Positions 8,042 to 17,147 of a stretch of 64,000 bases of DNA are shown here, in pieces. A program made the translations under genes and the position numbers. Origin of the DNA: Holophagales bacterium (lineage in GTDB: Bacteria; Acidobacteriota; Thermoanaerobaculia; UBA5066). The notes under the pieces were generated by a model. The model had not been told where the DNA came from. It was given only the letters and a program-made list of their open reading frames with translations, and did no database searches. Position 1 is the stretch's first letter, and each line of letters opens with the position of its first letter. The DNA is taken from contig JADKBZ010000001.1 in NCBI GenBank assembly GCA_016714815.1, forward strand, positions 682,001 to 746,000. Reading direction: 5' to 3'.

Positions 8042-9210
8042 CCCTCCGGCGGCCTGTCTACCTGGACCACCAGGCGACGACGCCGCTCGACCCGCGCGTC
8101 CTGGAGGCGATGCTCCCCTGGCTCATGGGGAGCTTCGGGAATGCCTCGTCGCGCCAGCACGCCTTCGGCTGGGAGGCCGGGAGCGCCGTCGCCGTGGCGC
8201 GGGAGACGGTCGCGGAGGCCCTCGGCGCCGAGCCGAGGGAGATCGTCTTCACCTCCGGCGCGACCGAGTCGAACAACCTGGCCCTTCTCGGCGCCGCCAG
8301 GGCCGCGCGGGGACGGGGCGACCACGTCGTCACTTCGGCGGTGGAGCACCGCGCCGTCCTCGATCCCTGCCGGCAGCTGGCGGCCGAGGGGTTCGACGTG
8401 ACGGTCCTCGATCCCGACGAAACGGGACGGACGGCGGTCGAGCGCGTCGAGGCGGCGCTGACGACCCGGACGATTCTCGTATCGTTGATGGCGGCCAGCA
8501 ACGAGATCGGGACTCTCAACCCGGTGGCGGAGATCGCCGCGCTCTGCGCGTCCCGGGGGGTCCTCTTTCACACCGACGCCGCCCAGGCCTTCGGTAAGGT
8601 GCCACTCGCCGTGAAGCCGGGCGTCGCTCTCGCCTCCTTGAGCGCCCACAAGCTCTACGGCCCGAAAGGGGTCGGCGCGCTCTACGTGAGGGCCCGGCCC
8701 ATCGTCCGGCTCGCTCCCCTCGTCTTCGGCGGGGGGCACGAGAGGGGGCTCCGGTCGGGAACGGTGAACGTCCCGGGGATCGTCGGCTTCGGAGCGGCCG
8801 TCCGGATCGCCGTACGGGAACGGGAAGAGGAGGCGGCGCGCCTGGCCGCCCTCCGCCGCCGCCTCGACGAGGGGATTCGTGGCCGGCTGGACGGCGTGAC
8901 GCTCAACGGTCCCCCGATCGACCGTCTTCCGGGGAACCTGAGCCTCTCCTTCGGTGGCGTCGGCGGAGAGCGGCTCCTCGCGTCGCTGCGCGACCTGGCG
9001 GTCTCCTCGGGGTCGGCCTGCTCGACCGCCGAGGCGGAGCCGAGCCACGTTCTCCTGGCGCTCGGCGTCCCGGCGGCGCTCGCGAAGGCGACGATCCGGT
9101 TCGGCCTCGGGCGGTTCACGACCGGGGCCGAAACGGACTTCGCGGCGGCGACGGTCGTGGAAGCGGTCCTCCGCCTCCGGGCGGACCCCTCCCTGACCAC
9201 TCTCGAATAG
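8038..9210 (+). CDS. Cysteine desulfurase (NifS/IscS family)
   Basis: PLP enzyme that takes sulfur from L-cysteine as an enzyme persulfide for Fe-S clusters or thiolation; 390 residues. It opens with YLDHQATTPLDPRV. The PLP lysine is Lys205 in SLSAHKLYGPKG, and the persulfide cysteine is Cys328 in SSGSACSTAEAEPSH. The start ATG overlaps the regulator stop by 4 bases. No SufBCD, IscU or ferredoxin gene follows. The scaffold must therefore be elsewhere, or the enzyme may serve tRNA thiolation. The class (group I IscS/NifS-like, with the Cys in a flexible loop) is inferred from the loop sequence. Confidence 0.93.
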   Translation: MTLRRPVYLDHQATTPLDPRVLEAMLPWLMGSFGNASSRQHAFGWEAGSAVAVARETVAEALGAEPREIVFTSGATESNNLALLGAARAARGRGDHVVTSAVEHRAVLDPCRQLAAEGFDVTVLDPDETGRTAVERVEAALTTRTILVSLMAASNEIGTLNPVAEIAALCASRGVLFHTDAAQAFGKVPLAVKPGVALASLSAHKLYGPKGVGALYVRARPIVRLAPLVFGGGHERGLRSGTVNVPGIVGFGAAVRIAVREREEEAARLAALRRRLDEGIRGRLDGVTLNGPPIDRLPGNLSLSFGGVGGERLLASLRDLAVSSGSACSTAEAEPSHVLLALGVPAALAKATIRFGLGRFTTGAETDFAAATVVEAVLRLRADPSLTTLE

Positions 9211-9213
9211 AAT
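9208..9213 (+). promoter_or_regulatory. -10 box before the cupredoxin gene
   Basis: TAGAAT overlaps the desulfurase stop codon and lies 12 bases before the ATG at 9226. It would give a leader of about 5-6 bases, so the cupredoxin-kinase pair can be transcribed separately from the desulfurase. Confidence 0.45.
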
Positions 9214-9225
9214 CGCTTCGCTCCG

Positions 9226-9933
9226 ATGCTGTCGAGACTCACCGTCGCCATCGTGGCGCTGATGACCCTGTCCCCGCGGGCCGCCGCCCAGGCGCCTCTG
9301 AAGGACGTCCGTCCGACGCCGGTTCCGGCGGGCGAGGTCCGGGTGAAGGTCCTCGTCGCGGTCGACGGAAAGGCCCTCCCGGTCGCCGACGCCGTCGTCT
9401 GGTTTCCCGGGTTGCACGGACCGGCCCCGGCGGCGCCGCCGAAGATGGCCTCGCGGGACAAGCGGTTCGAGCCGCGCGTTCTCGCCGTGCCGCAGGGATC
9501 GGCCGTCGCCTTCCCGAACTACGACAAGATCTTCCACAACGTCTTCAGCCTCTCGGAGGCGTCGCCGTTCGACCTCGGTCTCTACCGCAACGGGGCCGCG
9601 CGGACGGCGAGCTTCGAGAAGCCCGGGGTCGTCCGCGTCTACTGCAACATCCACCCCCAGATGGCGGCCTACGTCGTCGTCGTCGACGGGAACCTCTACG
9701 CCCAGACCGGCAAGGACGGCTTCGCCCTCGTCCCCGGCGTCCCGGCCGGCCGGCGGACCCTGAAGGTCTGGGAGGAACGGGGGGGCGAGTGGAGCGGCCC
9801 GGTGGACGTCCCGGCGGGAGGGACGGTCGACGTCACCGTCTCCCTGGACGGGTCGAAGTGGAAAGAGCAGCCGCACAAGAACAAGTACGGGAAGACCTAC
9901 CCTCCGCCGGACGACGATGAAAACCGCTACTGA
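9226..9933 (+). CDS. Exported cupredoxin (plastocyanin-like) protein
   Basis: A 235-residue periplasmic protein with an N-terminal signal peptide (cleavage near AAAQA, residues 18-22). A complete type-1 copper ligand set can be read: His104 (KIFHNVF), Cys140, His143 and Met146 (VYCNIHPQM). Residues about 38-65 resemble the lead-in strand of methylamine-utilisation-type cupredoxins. Residues 165-215 (FALVPGVPAGRRTLKVWEE) look like a small carboxypeptidase-regulatory beta-sandwich. The C-terminus is lysine- then aspartate-rich. It overlaps the following Ser/Thr kinase gene by 17 bases, suggesting coupled expression. It could act as an electron carrier or a copper-dependent signal to the kinase; the latter is inference. 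Confidence 0.85.
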   Translation: MLSRLTVAIVALMTLSPRAAAQAPLKDVRPTPVPAGEVRVKVLVAVDGKALPVADAVVWFPGLHGPAPAAPPKMASRDKRFEPRVLAVPQGSAVAFPNYDKIFHNVFSLSEASPFDLGLYRNGAARTASFEKPGVVRVYCNIHPQMAAYVVVVDGNLYAQTGKDGFALVPGVPAGRRTLKVWEERGGEWSGPVDVPAGGTVDVTVSLDGSKWKEQPHKNKYGKTYPPPDDDENRY

Positions 9934-12088
9934 AAGCCCGGTCTCCGAGTCGGCTCCCACCGTCGCCGCCCCGCGGGATTCGGTTTCGATCCCCGCGAGC
10001 TCCCGATTCGTCGGAGAGCCGTTCGAGGCGCAGGGGCTGCGCCTGAAGACGCAGTACTTCCTCTCGGCCGCGCTCCTGGTCGTGGTCACGCTCGGGCTCG
10101 CGGTGGCTCTGGCGACGTGGAGAGCGAACCTCATCGCCGAGGAGAGCATCCGGACGGCGCTGAAGAAGATTCCGGGTGACGTCGCCGTCTACCGGACGGG
10201 CCTCGAGTCGCAGCTGAAGGCGACGCTCCGGTCGGTGGCCGAGGAGCCGGGGATCAAGGCGATCTTCGATTCCCCCGTGGGGACCCTCTGGGACACCGCC
10301 AAGGACAAGGCCGAGATCCTGAACGCCCGGACGTTCTTCTTCTTCGACCGGGCGGGCGTGCTCGTCGCGCGAAGCGACCGGCCCCCGGCCGAGTCGGAGC
10401 GGCGGTCCTTCCGGGAAGTCGCCTGGGTGGCCGAGCCCCTCGATTCCTGGAAGGAGTCGGCCGCGACGATCCGGGAAGGAAAGACCCTCGCCGTCGTCGC
10501 GGCGGCGCCCGTCGTGGCCGGCGACCCCGAGAAGGGGGAGGCCCGGATCGTCGGCGTCGTGGCCGCTTCGATCCCTCTCGACGACTCGAGGGCGCGCGAG
10601 CTGCGGGACCTGACGGGCGGACAGGTCGCCTTCGTCGCCGACATGGCGAAGAAGGGGGCGCCCCCGAAGCTCGAGATCGGCGCGGCGACCGACCACTTCG
10701 GGGGCGACATGCTCGTCCCCGCCCTGAACGGCGACCCGGCGGTCCTCTCGACGCTCTTCCGGGAGGCGACGAACGTGGGGCCGCTCGACCTCGTCGTGAG
10801 CGGCGAGCGGCGGGTCGTGAAGGCGATCCCGCTCCTCTCGGCGTCGGGGGAGGCGATCGGCGCCGTCGTCGTCTCGCGCTCCCGCGAGGAGGAGACGGCC
10901 GCGTTCCGGCAGATTCGCGAAACGCTTCTCCTCGTCGGTCTCGGCGCCCTCCTCGTCTCGATTCCCGTCAGCTTTCTGCTCGCCGGGCGGATCGCCCGAC
11001 CCCTTCAGCAGCTGGCGGCCGGGGCGATCGCGGTTCGCGACGGCAACCTCGACGTGCAGCTCCCGTCGGGAGGGAGCGGCGAGGTGGGGCTCCTCGCCCG
11101 GGCCTTCGAGGCGCTCGTCGGCGAGCTGCGCGAGAAGCGCCAGCTCGAGGAGCTCCTCGCCGAGCTGCGCCGCAGGCCGGCGGACGCCACGCACGGCGCC
11201 CTGTCGCCGTCGGCGACGGCGGCGACCGTGACGGCCGGGGCGGCCCGCGGTGCGGCGCCCGGTCCGCGTCTCGGCGCCACCTTCGCCGGGAGGTACGACG
11301 TCCTTTCGGTTCTCGGCCAGGGCGGGATGGGCGCGGTCTACCAGGTCCTCGACCGCGAGCTGGACGAAGAGGTCGCGCTGAAGGTTCTGACCCCGGAGGC
11401 CTTCGCCGAGGGAACCCAGGCCGTCCAGACGCTCAAGCAGGAGATCCGCCTCGCGCGGAAGATCACCCACCCGAACGTCGTGAGGACGCACGATCTCGGG
11501 GAGGCGGACGGCCTCCGCTTCCTGACGATGGAGTTCGTCCCCGGCACGACCCTCCGCGAGCTGCTCGACCGGACGGGCCCGGTGGCTCTCGCCCCCGGCC
11601 TCCAGATCGCCAAGCAGCTCTGCCGCGGCCTGACCGCCGTCCACGAGGCGGGAATCCTCCACCGCGACATCAAGCCGCAGAACATCATGGTCCTGCCGAA
11701 CGGAGTCGTGAAGCTCATGGACTTCGGCATCGCCCGGACCGACGACGGCTCCGACCACACCTCCGCCGACGGCGAGACCGTCGGGACGCCGTACTACATG
11801 AGCCCCGAGCAGGTGATGGGCCGGGCGCTCGACGCCCGGAGCGATCTCTACACCGTCGGTGTCGTCCTCTTCGAGCTCTTCACGGGAAGGCGCCCCTTCC
11901 TGGGCAAGGAGGCGGCGGAGGTGATGCGCATGCACATCTCCGCCGAGCCGCCGCGGCCTTCCATTCTGCGCGCCGACATTCCCGAGAACCTGGAGAGGAT
12001 CGTCCTCGCCTGTCTCGCCAAGCGTCCCGAGCGGAGGATCGCGAGCGCCGCCGACCTCTACGCCGCGCTGACGCGGGTCGCCGCCTAG
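9917..12088 (+). CDS. Transmembrane Ser/Thr protein kinase with CACHE-like sensor and HAMP domain
   Basis: A 723-residue sensor kinase. The order is: short cytoplasmic tail; transmembrane helix about 46-68; a ~265-residue periplasmic region that looks like a CACHE sensor; second helix about 336-358; HAMP about 359-415; an Ala-rich linker; then a Hanks-type kinase from about 452 to the end. Kinase motifs are complete: GQGGMG loop (about 466-471), Lys near 488, HRDIKPQN (from about 582), DFG (about 602-604) and GTPYYMSPEQ. This is a methyl-accepting or histidine-kinase-style input joined to a eukaryotic-type kinase, unlike PknB, where the sensor is C-terminal. It overlaps the cupredoxin gene, so the sensed ligand may be redox- or copper-related (inference). 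Confidence 0.9.
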   Translation: MKTATESPVSESAPTVAAPRDSVSIPASSRFVGEPFEAQGLRLKTQYFLSAALLVVVTLGLAVALATWRANLIAEESIRTALKKIPGDVAVYRTGLESQLKATLRSVAEEPGIKAIFDSPVGTLWDTAKDKAEILNARTFFFFDRAGVLVARSDRPPAESERRSFREVAWVAEPLDSWKESAATIREGKTLAVVAAAPVVAGDPEKGEARIVGVVAASIPLDDSRARELRDLTGGQVAFVADMAKKGAPPKLEIGAATDHFGGDMLVPALNGDPAVLSTLFREATNVGPLDLVVSGERRVVKAIPLLSASGEAIGAVVVSRSREEETAAFRQIRETLLLVGLGALLVSIPVSFLLAGRIARPLQQLAAGAIAVRDGNLDVQLPSGGSGEVGLLARAFEALVGELREKRQLEELLAELRRRPADATHGALSPSATAATVTAGAARGAAPGPRLGATFAGRYDVLSVLGQGGMGAVYQVLDRELDEEVALKVLTPEAFAEGTQAVQTLKQEIRLARKITHPNVVRTHDLGEADGLRFLTMEFVPGTTLRELLDRTGPVALAPGLQIAKQLCRGLTAVHEAGILHRDIKPQNIMVLPNGVVKLMDFGIARTDDGSDHTSADGETVGTPYYMSPEQVMGRALDARSDLYTVGVVLFELFTGRRPFLGKEAAEVMRMHISAEPPRPSILRADIPENLERIVLACLAKRPERRIASAADLYAALTRVAA

Positions 12089-12112
12089 GAAAACGGGGCC
12101 GCCGGCCAGCCC

Positions 12113-12673
12113 TCAGCGCGCCGGGCGGCGGGCCGCGCGCCGGGGCACTGCGTCGGCCTTCGCCGTCTTGCGGCGCGGCGCGCGGCGCCCGGCGAGCTGG
12201 GCCTCCAGCTCGGTGATCCTCGCCCTCAGGCTCTCGACGTCCTCCGCTTTCGGCGGCGCCTCGGGCTTTCCGGTGGCCGCCAGCGCGGCCTTCTGCTTGA
12301 GCGCCTCGAGAGTCCGCTCGAGGAACGGGAGGGCGTGGCCGAGCGGCGGGAAGACCTCCTTGGCCCCGCGCTGGGCCGAGAGCGCGGCGTCGGCGTACCA
12401 GGCGACGAAGTCCCGGAAGGCCCTGTCGGAGGTGACGATCAGCTCCCTGAGGAACGGGAGCGGCAGGTCGCCTTTGTTCTGGCGGGCGTCCTCGTGAATG
12501 ATCTGGGTGAGGATCACCCGCGTGATGTCCTCGCCGGACTTCGCGTCGACGACCTGCACCTCGGCCCCCTCGCGGACCATCTGGGCGATCTCAGGGAGGT
12601 TGACGTAACGGCTCGAGGACGTGTCGTAAAGCCGGCGATTCTCGTACTTCCGGACCACGATGGGTTGGGTCAT
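12113..12673 (-). CDS. phaR: PhaR-type polyhydroxyalkanoate synthesis regulator
   Basis: DNA-binding repressor of PHA granule genes; 186 residues. The N-terminal ~60 residues (IVVRKYENRRLYDTSSSRYV, then NLPEIAQMVREG) are the conserved PHB/PHA accumulation regulator DNA-binding domain. The middle (about 63-105) is the PHB-accumulation regulatory domain. A short coiled coil (ESLRARITELEAQLA) and a Lys/Arg/Ala-rich tail follow. The ATG has GGAGG 7 bases upstream. No PHA synthase or phasin gene lies nearby, so the regulated genes are elsewhere. It converges with the kinase gene. Confidence 0.9.
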   Translation of the reverse strand: MTQPIVVRKYENRRLYDTSSSRYVNLPEIAQMVREGAEVQVVDAKSGEDITRVILTQIIHEDARQNKGDLPLPFLRELIVTSDRAFRDFVAWYADAALSAQRGAKEVFPPLGHALPFLERTLEALKQKAALAATGKPEAPPKAEDVESLRARITELEAQLAGRRAPRRKTAKADAVPRRAARRPAR

Positions 12674-12702
12674 GGCGACTCCTCCGGGGTGCAGACCACC
12701 AG

Positions 12703-12708
12703 ATTGTA
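12703..12708 (-). promoter_or_regulatory. -10 box of phaR
   Basis: TACAAT on the minus strand, 29 bases before the phaR ATG, giving a normal leader that contains the GGAGG ribosome site. Confidence 0.45.
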
Positions 12709-12855
12709 GGACTTCGACCGCCGCGCACCGTCACGGGTTGGGGCCGAAGGACCCGTGACCCCGGACCCGCGCCTCCGTAAACTGCCGTCTCGTCTCGCGC
12801 GTCCCTTTCCGTCCAGGGGCGCAGCGCACCGCCACGGAGCCCAAGGGAGGTCCTC

Positions 12856-15800
12856 GTGACTCGATCCAGTCTCGTCGTCGCGCTTCTCGGATCCTTTCTC
12901 GTACTGCGAGCCTCTGGCGTTTCCGCGGGTTCACTGAGCGGAACGGTCGTGGTCGACGGCCGGCCGGCAGCCGGGGCGGTCGTCTCGGCGATCCCGTTCG
13001 AGGAACCCCTGGAGAAGGCCCGCCGGCAGCTGCGGGGGGAGGCCGAGCCGAAGGCGCTCTCCTCCGCGACGGCCGGTCCCGGAGGTGCTTTCGCCCTCTC
13101 GATCCCGGCGGTGCCGGGCAAGGAGAGCTGGTTTCGCGTCCGGATCACCGCGAAGGGAGCCGTCGCGGCGGAAGCGCCCGGCGTCTTCGACGCGTCCGAG
13201 ACGGACGACCTGGGCGAGCTGGCTCTCAGGAAGGCCGAGGCGCTGGCGGGGCGCGTGACCGGGCCGGGAGGGAAGCCCGTTTCCGGGGCGCGCGTCACTC
13301 TTACGGCGAGGGGACGCTTCGATGCCCGGTTCGATCTGACCCCCGCCCCCGAGGTGACGACGACCGGGGAGGACGGAACCTTCCGATTTGCGGGCGCGGC
13401 CTCCGAACGCAACGAGCTCGTCTTCGAGGCCGCGGGGCTCGCGCCGGTGCGCGTCGCCGACGCGAAGGGGGGCGCGCAGAGCCGGGCGATCGTCCTCGCG
13501 GCCGGGACACCTCTGGCGGGGAGCGTGAAGAAGAGCGACGGGAAGCCGGCGGCGGGGGTCCTCGTGCGGTTCGAGGCGGACGGCCTCGAGACGGGCTGGG
13601 TGGAGACGGGGGCCGACGGGGTCTTCGTCCTTCCGGACCTGCCGTCGCGCCGCGGGAGCGTCGTCGCCGATGCGGGCGAAGCCGGCTTCGCCCAGGCCGT
13701 CTCGATCACGCCGGGGCCGGGCCGCGCGGCCCTCAGGCTCGTCCTCGCTCCGCCGACGGTCCTCCAGGGGCGGACGCTCGACGTCGCCACTCTAAAGGCC
13801 GTCCCGCGCGTGAAGCTGGCGCTGGGGGCGGCCGAGGGGGTGCGCGTGGCGCGGTCGGGGGCCGACGGACGCTATCGGTTGAGAGCCGTGCGCCCCGGCG
13901 ACGCCTCCGTTCAGGCGGACGAACCGCGATACGTTCCCTGGTACCGGCCCCGGGTTCTCCTCGAGAAAGGGGCCACGAAGGTCCTCGACATACCCCTCAC
14001 GCGCGGCGCGACGCTCTCGGGGCGGGTGCTCGACGAGAACGGCCGGCCGGTGGCGGAGGCGAAGGTCGTCGTTTCCCTGGGAGGCGAAGGCCAGGGCCGG
14101 TTCCGGCTCGCCGCGCAGGCGTTTGCGAGCGATCGCGGAGCGAAGATTCGCTCTCGCGAGGATGGGACTTTCTCGGCCACGCGCCTTCCTCACGGCGAGA
14201 ACCAGCGCGTCACCGCCGAGCACCCCGAGTACGAGAAGGGGAAGGTCGGAGGAATCTCCCTGCAACCCGGCGAGACGCGGACGGGAGCGGTCGTCGCGCT
14301 CCGGCGAGGTCTCGTCGTGACGGGGACGGTGAAGGACCCGGAGGGGAATCCGATCGCGGGAGCCGAGCTGACCCTTTCTCCGTCCCGCGTGGTCCGCTCC
14401 TCGCGGGGCGGGATGAGGATGCAGATGGCTTTCGGCGGCCTGGCGGACGCCCCCACGGCCAGGAGCGGCGCCGACGGCCGCTTCGAGCTGAAGGGAGTCG
14501 CCGCCGGCGACTGGGGGCTCACCGCGAAGTCACCGGGCCGGGCGACGGAGGTCGTCGATCCGGTGAAGCTCGTTCGGGACGCGCGCCCCGATCCGATCGA
14601 CATCGTCCTCTCCCCGGGGGCGTCGATCGCCGGCTTCGTTCTCCGGAAGACAGGAGGGGGTGTCGAAGGGTACACCGTCGTTCCCCGGCCCTCTGGAGGG
14701 TCCGCGGCGGGCAACTTCGGTTCCGGTGCGAGGCCGACCGGCCCCGACGGGGGGTTCGTCCTGGACGGCCTGAAGGCCGGGGAAACTTACGATCTCCAGC
14801 TCTTCGGCGGTGCTTCCATGGGGCCGGGCCCAGCGAAGAAAGGGATCGTCGCACCCGCCGCGAACGTCGAGTGGATCATCGAGGGCGCCGGGCGGATCGA
14901 GGGCGTCGCCGTCGACGGCCGAACCGGCCAGCCGCTGACGTCGTTCGAGATCTCCTACCAGACCGATCGATTCGGCGGTAGCGCGATGATGTCGAGCGGC
15001 CGGCGTCCCGGCGGCCGTGGCACCGGCCGCGTGGGAGACCCGGTCGTAGTGGAGGCCCCGGACGGCCGATTCGTCCTCGAGGACGTTCCCGCCGGGAAGT
15101 GGCTGGTCGGCGTAGCAGCGAAGGGCTACCAGGCCGGCCGGGCCGCGGGCGTCGTCGTCGAGGAGGCGACGACCACGGATGGAGTGGAGATCCGGGTGGC
15201 GCCTGGAAGCACCCTCAAGGTCCGCGTCACCGACGCGAAATCGGGCCGGGGCGTCCCCGAGGCGCAGGTCGGGGCCATCGGAGAAGCCGGCGGTTCGTCG
15301 TTCCAGAGCGGCGAGCTCGTGACCGACGTCGACGGCCGGCTCGAGGTCGAGGGGCTCGCGCCGGGCCGGACCAAGGTCTCGGTGTCGCACGCCGACTACA
15401 CGGACCGGACAGAGAGCGTCGACCTGAAGGAGGGCGGGAGCAGCGTCGAGGTGGCCCTCTCCCGCGGGAGCTCGCTCGGAGGCGTCGTCCTCTCCGAAAC
15501 GCGTCAGCCGGTGCCGGGTGCCGAGGTGGCGCTCGAAGGGGCGAACGCCCCCGGGCGCGGCTTCGGATCCGGAGGAGGAGAGTCGGCCACGACGGACGCC
15601 TCGGGGCGCTTCCGTTTCGACCACCTCGCGCCGGGGCGTTACACGCTCGGCGCGAGCGTTCCCGCGCAGGCGGCGGAACCGGTCGAGGCGATCGTCGTCG
15701 CGGGCGAGTCGAAGGACGACGTCGTTCTCGTTCTCGCGGGAGGCGCGACGATCCGCGGCGTCGTCTCGGGCCTTTCCGAAACCCTGCGCGCCGGGGTCGG

Positions 15801-17019
15801 CGTGAACGCGAGCGGACCCCGCGAATACGGCGCGTCGGCCCGGACGGGTGCCGACGGCCGCTTCGAGCTCTCCGGCGCGCCGGCCGGGACGATCTCGCTC
15901 CGTGCCACCGCGGGAGACTTCTTCGCGGGGGCGACCCGTTCCGCCAGCGGGAGCGTGACGATCGCCGAAGGGCAGAAGGAGGCCGAGGCCGAGATCGTCT
16001 TCGAGGGGACGGGCGCTCTCTCGGGGCGCGTCACCCGCGGCGGATCGCCGGTTCCGGAAGCGAGGCTCTTCCTGGGAGGCCCGAGGGGAGCTTCGTCCGG
16101 CTCGGGGCGGACCGACGAGAGCGGCTCGTATCGGATCGAAGGGCTCACGCCCGGCGACTACACCGTCAACGTCCAGGCCGCAGCAGGGGGAGGCCGGGGG
16201 GTCTCGAAGGAGATCCGGATCGACGGCGAGGCCTCGCTCGACGTCGAGCTTCCCATGGCACGGCTCTTCGGCATCGTCGTCGACGGCTCGACGAAGCAGC
16301 CGCTCGCCGACGCCCGCGTCACGGCGAACCTCGACGGCGGCTCCTCTAGCCGCCCGGGCTTTGCGAGCTCGGATTCGAATGGCCGCTTCTTCGTGGACGA
16401 CGTGGAGCCGGGCGCCTACACGCTCACGCTCCGCCGTTCGGGCTACCAGGAGGCGAGCGACACCGTTTCCGCCACCGAGGCAGGGGGCGACGCGGGGACG
16501 ATCGAGATGACCCGGGGCGAGGGGCTCGAGCTCCGTGTCCGCGACGGGATCTACCAGATCCCGCTCCGTTCGGCGAACGTCCGGGTCAGGGACGGGGCGG
16601 GCGCGACCGTCACCTCCACGTGGCTCTCGCTCGACGGCGACGGGAAGGGCGAGATCTCTTCGCTTCGCCCGGGTCGCTACACCCTCGTCCTCGCCTCGAG
16701 CGGCTACGCGACGCAGGTTCTCGAAGGAATCGTCGTTCCGGGCGCGCCGCTCCCGGTCGCCCTCACGCCGGGCGGGAGCGTCGAGGTGAAGCCCGGGGAG
16801 GCGTCGAGGGCGAAGGGGGAGGCGACGCTCCGGAACGCGCTGGGCCAGCCGCACCCGTACCGCTCGTGGGGAACCGAGGGGCGTGTCCCGCTTCCGGCGG
16901 CGGGGACCCAGCTCCTCGAGAATCTCGCCCCTGGCAGCTACACGCTCGCCGTCGACGGCGCCGCGCCGAAGGGCTTCACCGTGACGGAAGGGGGAAGGAC
17001 GGCCGTCGAGCTGCCGTAG
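12856..17019 (+). CDS. Large exported protein of carboxypeptidase-regulatory/CNA-B-like beta-sandwich repeats
   Basis: A 1,387-residue secreted protein with a signal peptide (TRSSLVVALLGSFLVLRASG, cleavage near VSAG). Almost all of the rest is repeats of about 80-100 residues with the pattern of carboxypeptidase-regulatory-like domains. Each opens with variants of LSGRVLDENGRPVAEAKV, followed by a TGADGRFELSGAPAG-type turn and a YTLTLRRSGY-type strand. At least a dozen units can be followed by eye. There is no sorting signal, transmembrane helix or barrel at the C-terminus, so it is likely periplasmic or surface-bound through partners. GGGAGG lies just before the GTG start. The porin gene follows 128 bases later. 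A scaffold or adhesin role is a guess; no enzyme motif is present. Confidence 0.8.
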   Translation: MTRSSLVVALLGSFLVLRASGVSAGSLSGTVVVDGRPAAGAVVSAIPFEEPLEKARRQLRGEAEPKALSSATAGPGGAFALSIPAVPGKESWFRVRITAKGAVAAEAPGVFDASETDDLGELALRKAEALAGRVTGPGGKPVSGARVTLTARGRFDARFDLTPAPEVTTTGEDGTFRFAGAASERNELVFEAAGLAPVRVADAKGGAQSRAIVLAAGTPLAGSVKKSDGKPAAGVLVRFEADGLETGWVETGADGVFVLPDLPSRRGSVVADAGEAGFAQAVSITPGPGRAALRLVLAPPTVLQGRTLDVATLKAVPRVKLALGAAEGVRVARSGADGRYRLRAVRPGDASVQADEPRYVPWYRPRVLLEKGATKVLDIPLTRGATLSGRVLDENGRPVAEAKVVVSLGGEGQGRFRLAAQAFASDRGAKIRSREDGTFSATRLPHGENQRVTAEHPEYEKGKVGGISLQPGETRTGAVVALRRGLVVTGTVKDPEGNPIAGAELTLSPSRVVRSSRGGMRMQMAFGGLADAPTARSGADGRFELKGVAAGDWGLTAKSPGRATEVVDPVKLVRDARPDPIDIVLSPGASIAGFVLRKTGGGVEGYTVVPRPSGGSAAGNFGSGARPTGPDGGFVLDGLKAGETYDLQLFGGASMGPGPAKKGIVAPAANVEWIIEGAGRIEGVAVDGRTGQPLTSFEISYQTDRFGGSAMMSSGRRPGGRGTGRVGDPVVVEAPDGRFVLEDVPAGKWLVGVAAKGYQAGRAAGVVVEEATTTDGVEIRVAPGSTLKVRVTDAKSGRGVPEAQVGAIGEAGGSSFQSGELVTDVDGRLEVEGLAPGRTKVSVSHADYTDRTESVDLKEGGSSVEVALSRGSSLGGVVLSETRQPVPGAEVALEGANAPGRGFGSGGGESATTDASGRFRFDHLAPGRYTLGASVPAQAAEPVEAIVVAGESKDDVVLVLAGGATIRGVVSGLSETLRAGVGVNASGPREYGASARTGADGRFELSGAPAGTISLRATAGDFFAGATRSASGSVTIAEGQKEAEAEIVFEGTGALSGRVTRGGSPVPEARLFLGGPRGASSGSGRTDESGSYRIEGLTPGDYTVNVQAAAGGGRGVSKEIRIDGEASLDVELPMARLFGIVVDGSTKQPLADARVTANLDGGSSSRPGFASSDSNGRFFVDDVEPGAYTLTLRRSGYQEASDTVSATEAGGDAGTIEMTRGEGLELRVRDGIYQIPLRSANVRVRDGAGATVTSTWLSLDGDGKGEISSLRPGRYTLVLASSGYATQVLEGIVVPGAPLPVALTPGGSVEVKPGEASRAKGEATLRNALGQPHPYRSWGTEGRVPLPAAGTQLLENLAPGSYTLAVDGAAPKGFTVTEGGRTAVELP

Positions 17020-17147
17020 ACATGGAGCCGATGGACGTCGAGCGGCCCCGGAGAACCTCGTTCCGAGCATTGCGAGGAGCGCACCGCGCCCTTTCCGCGA
17101 CGGGCGCTCCTGCTAGCATCCGCGCATCCACCGGAAGGAGATCTCCC

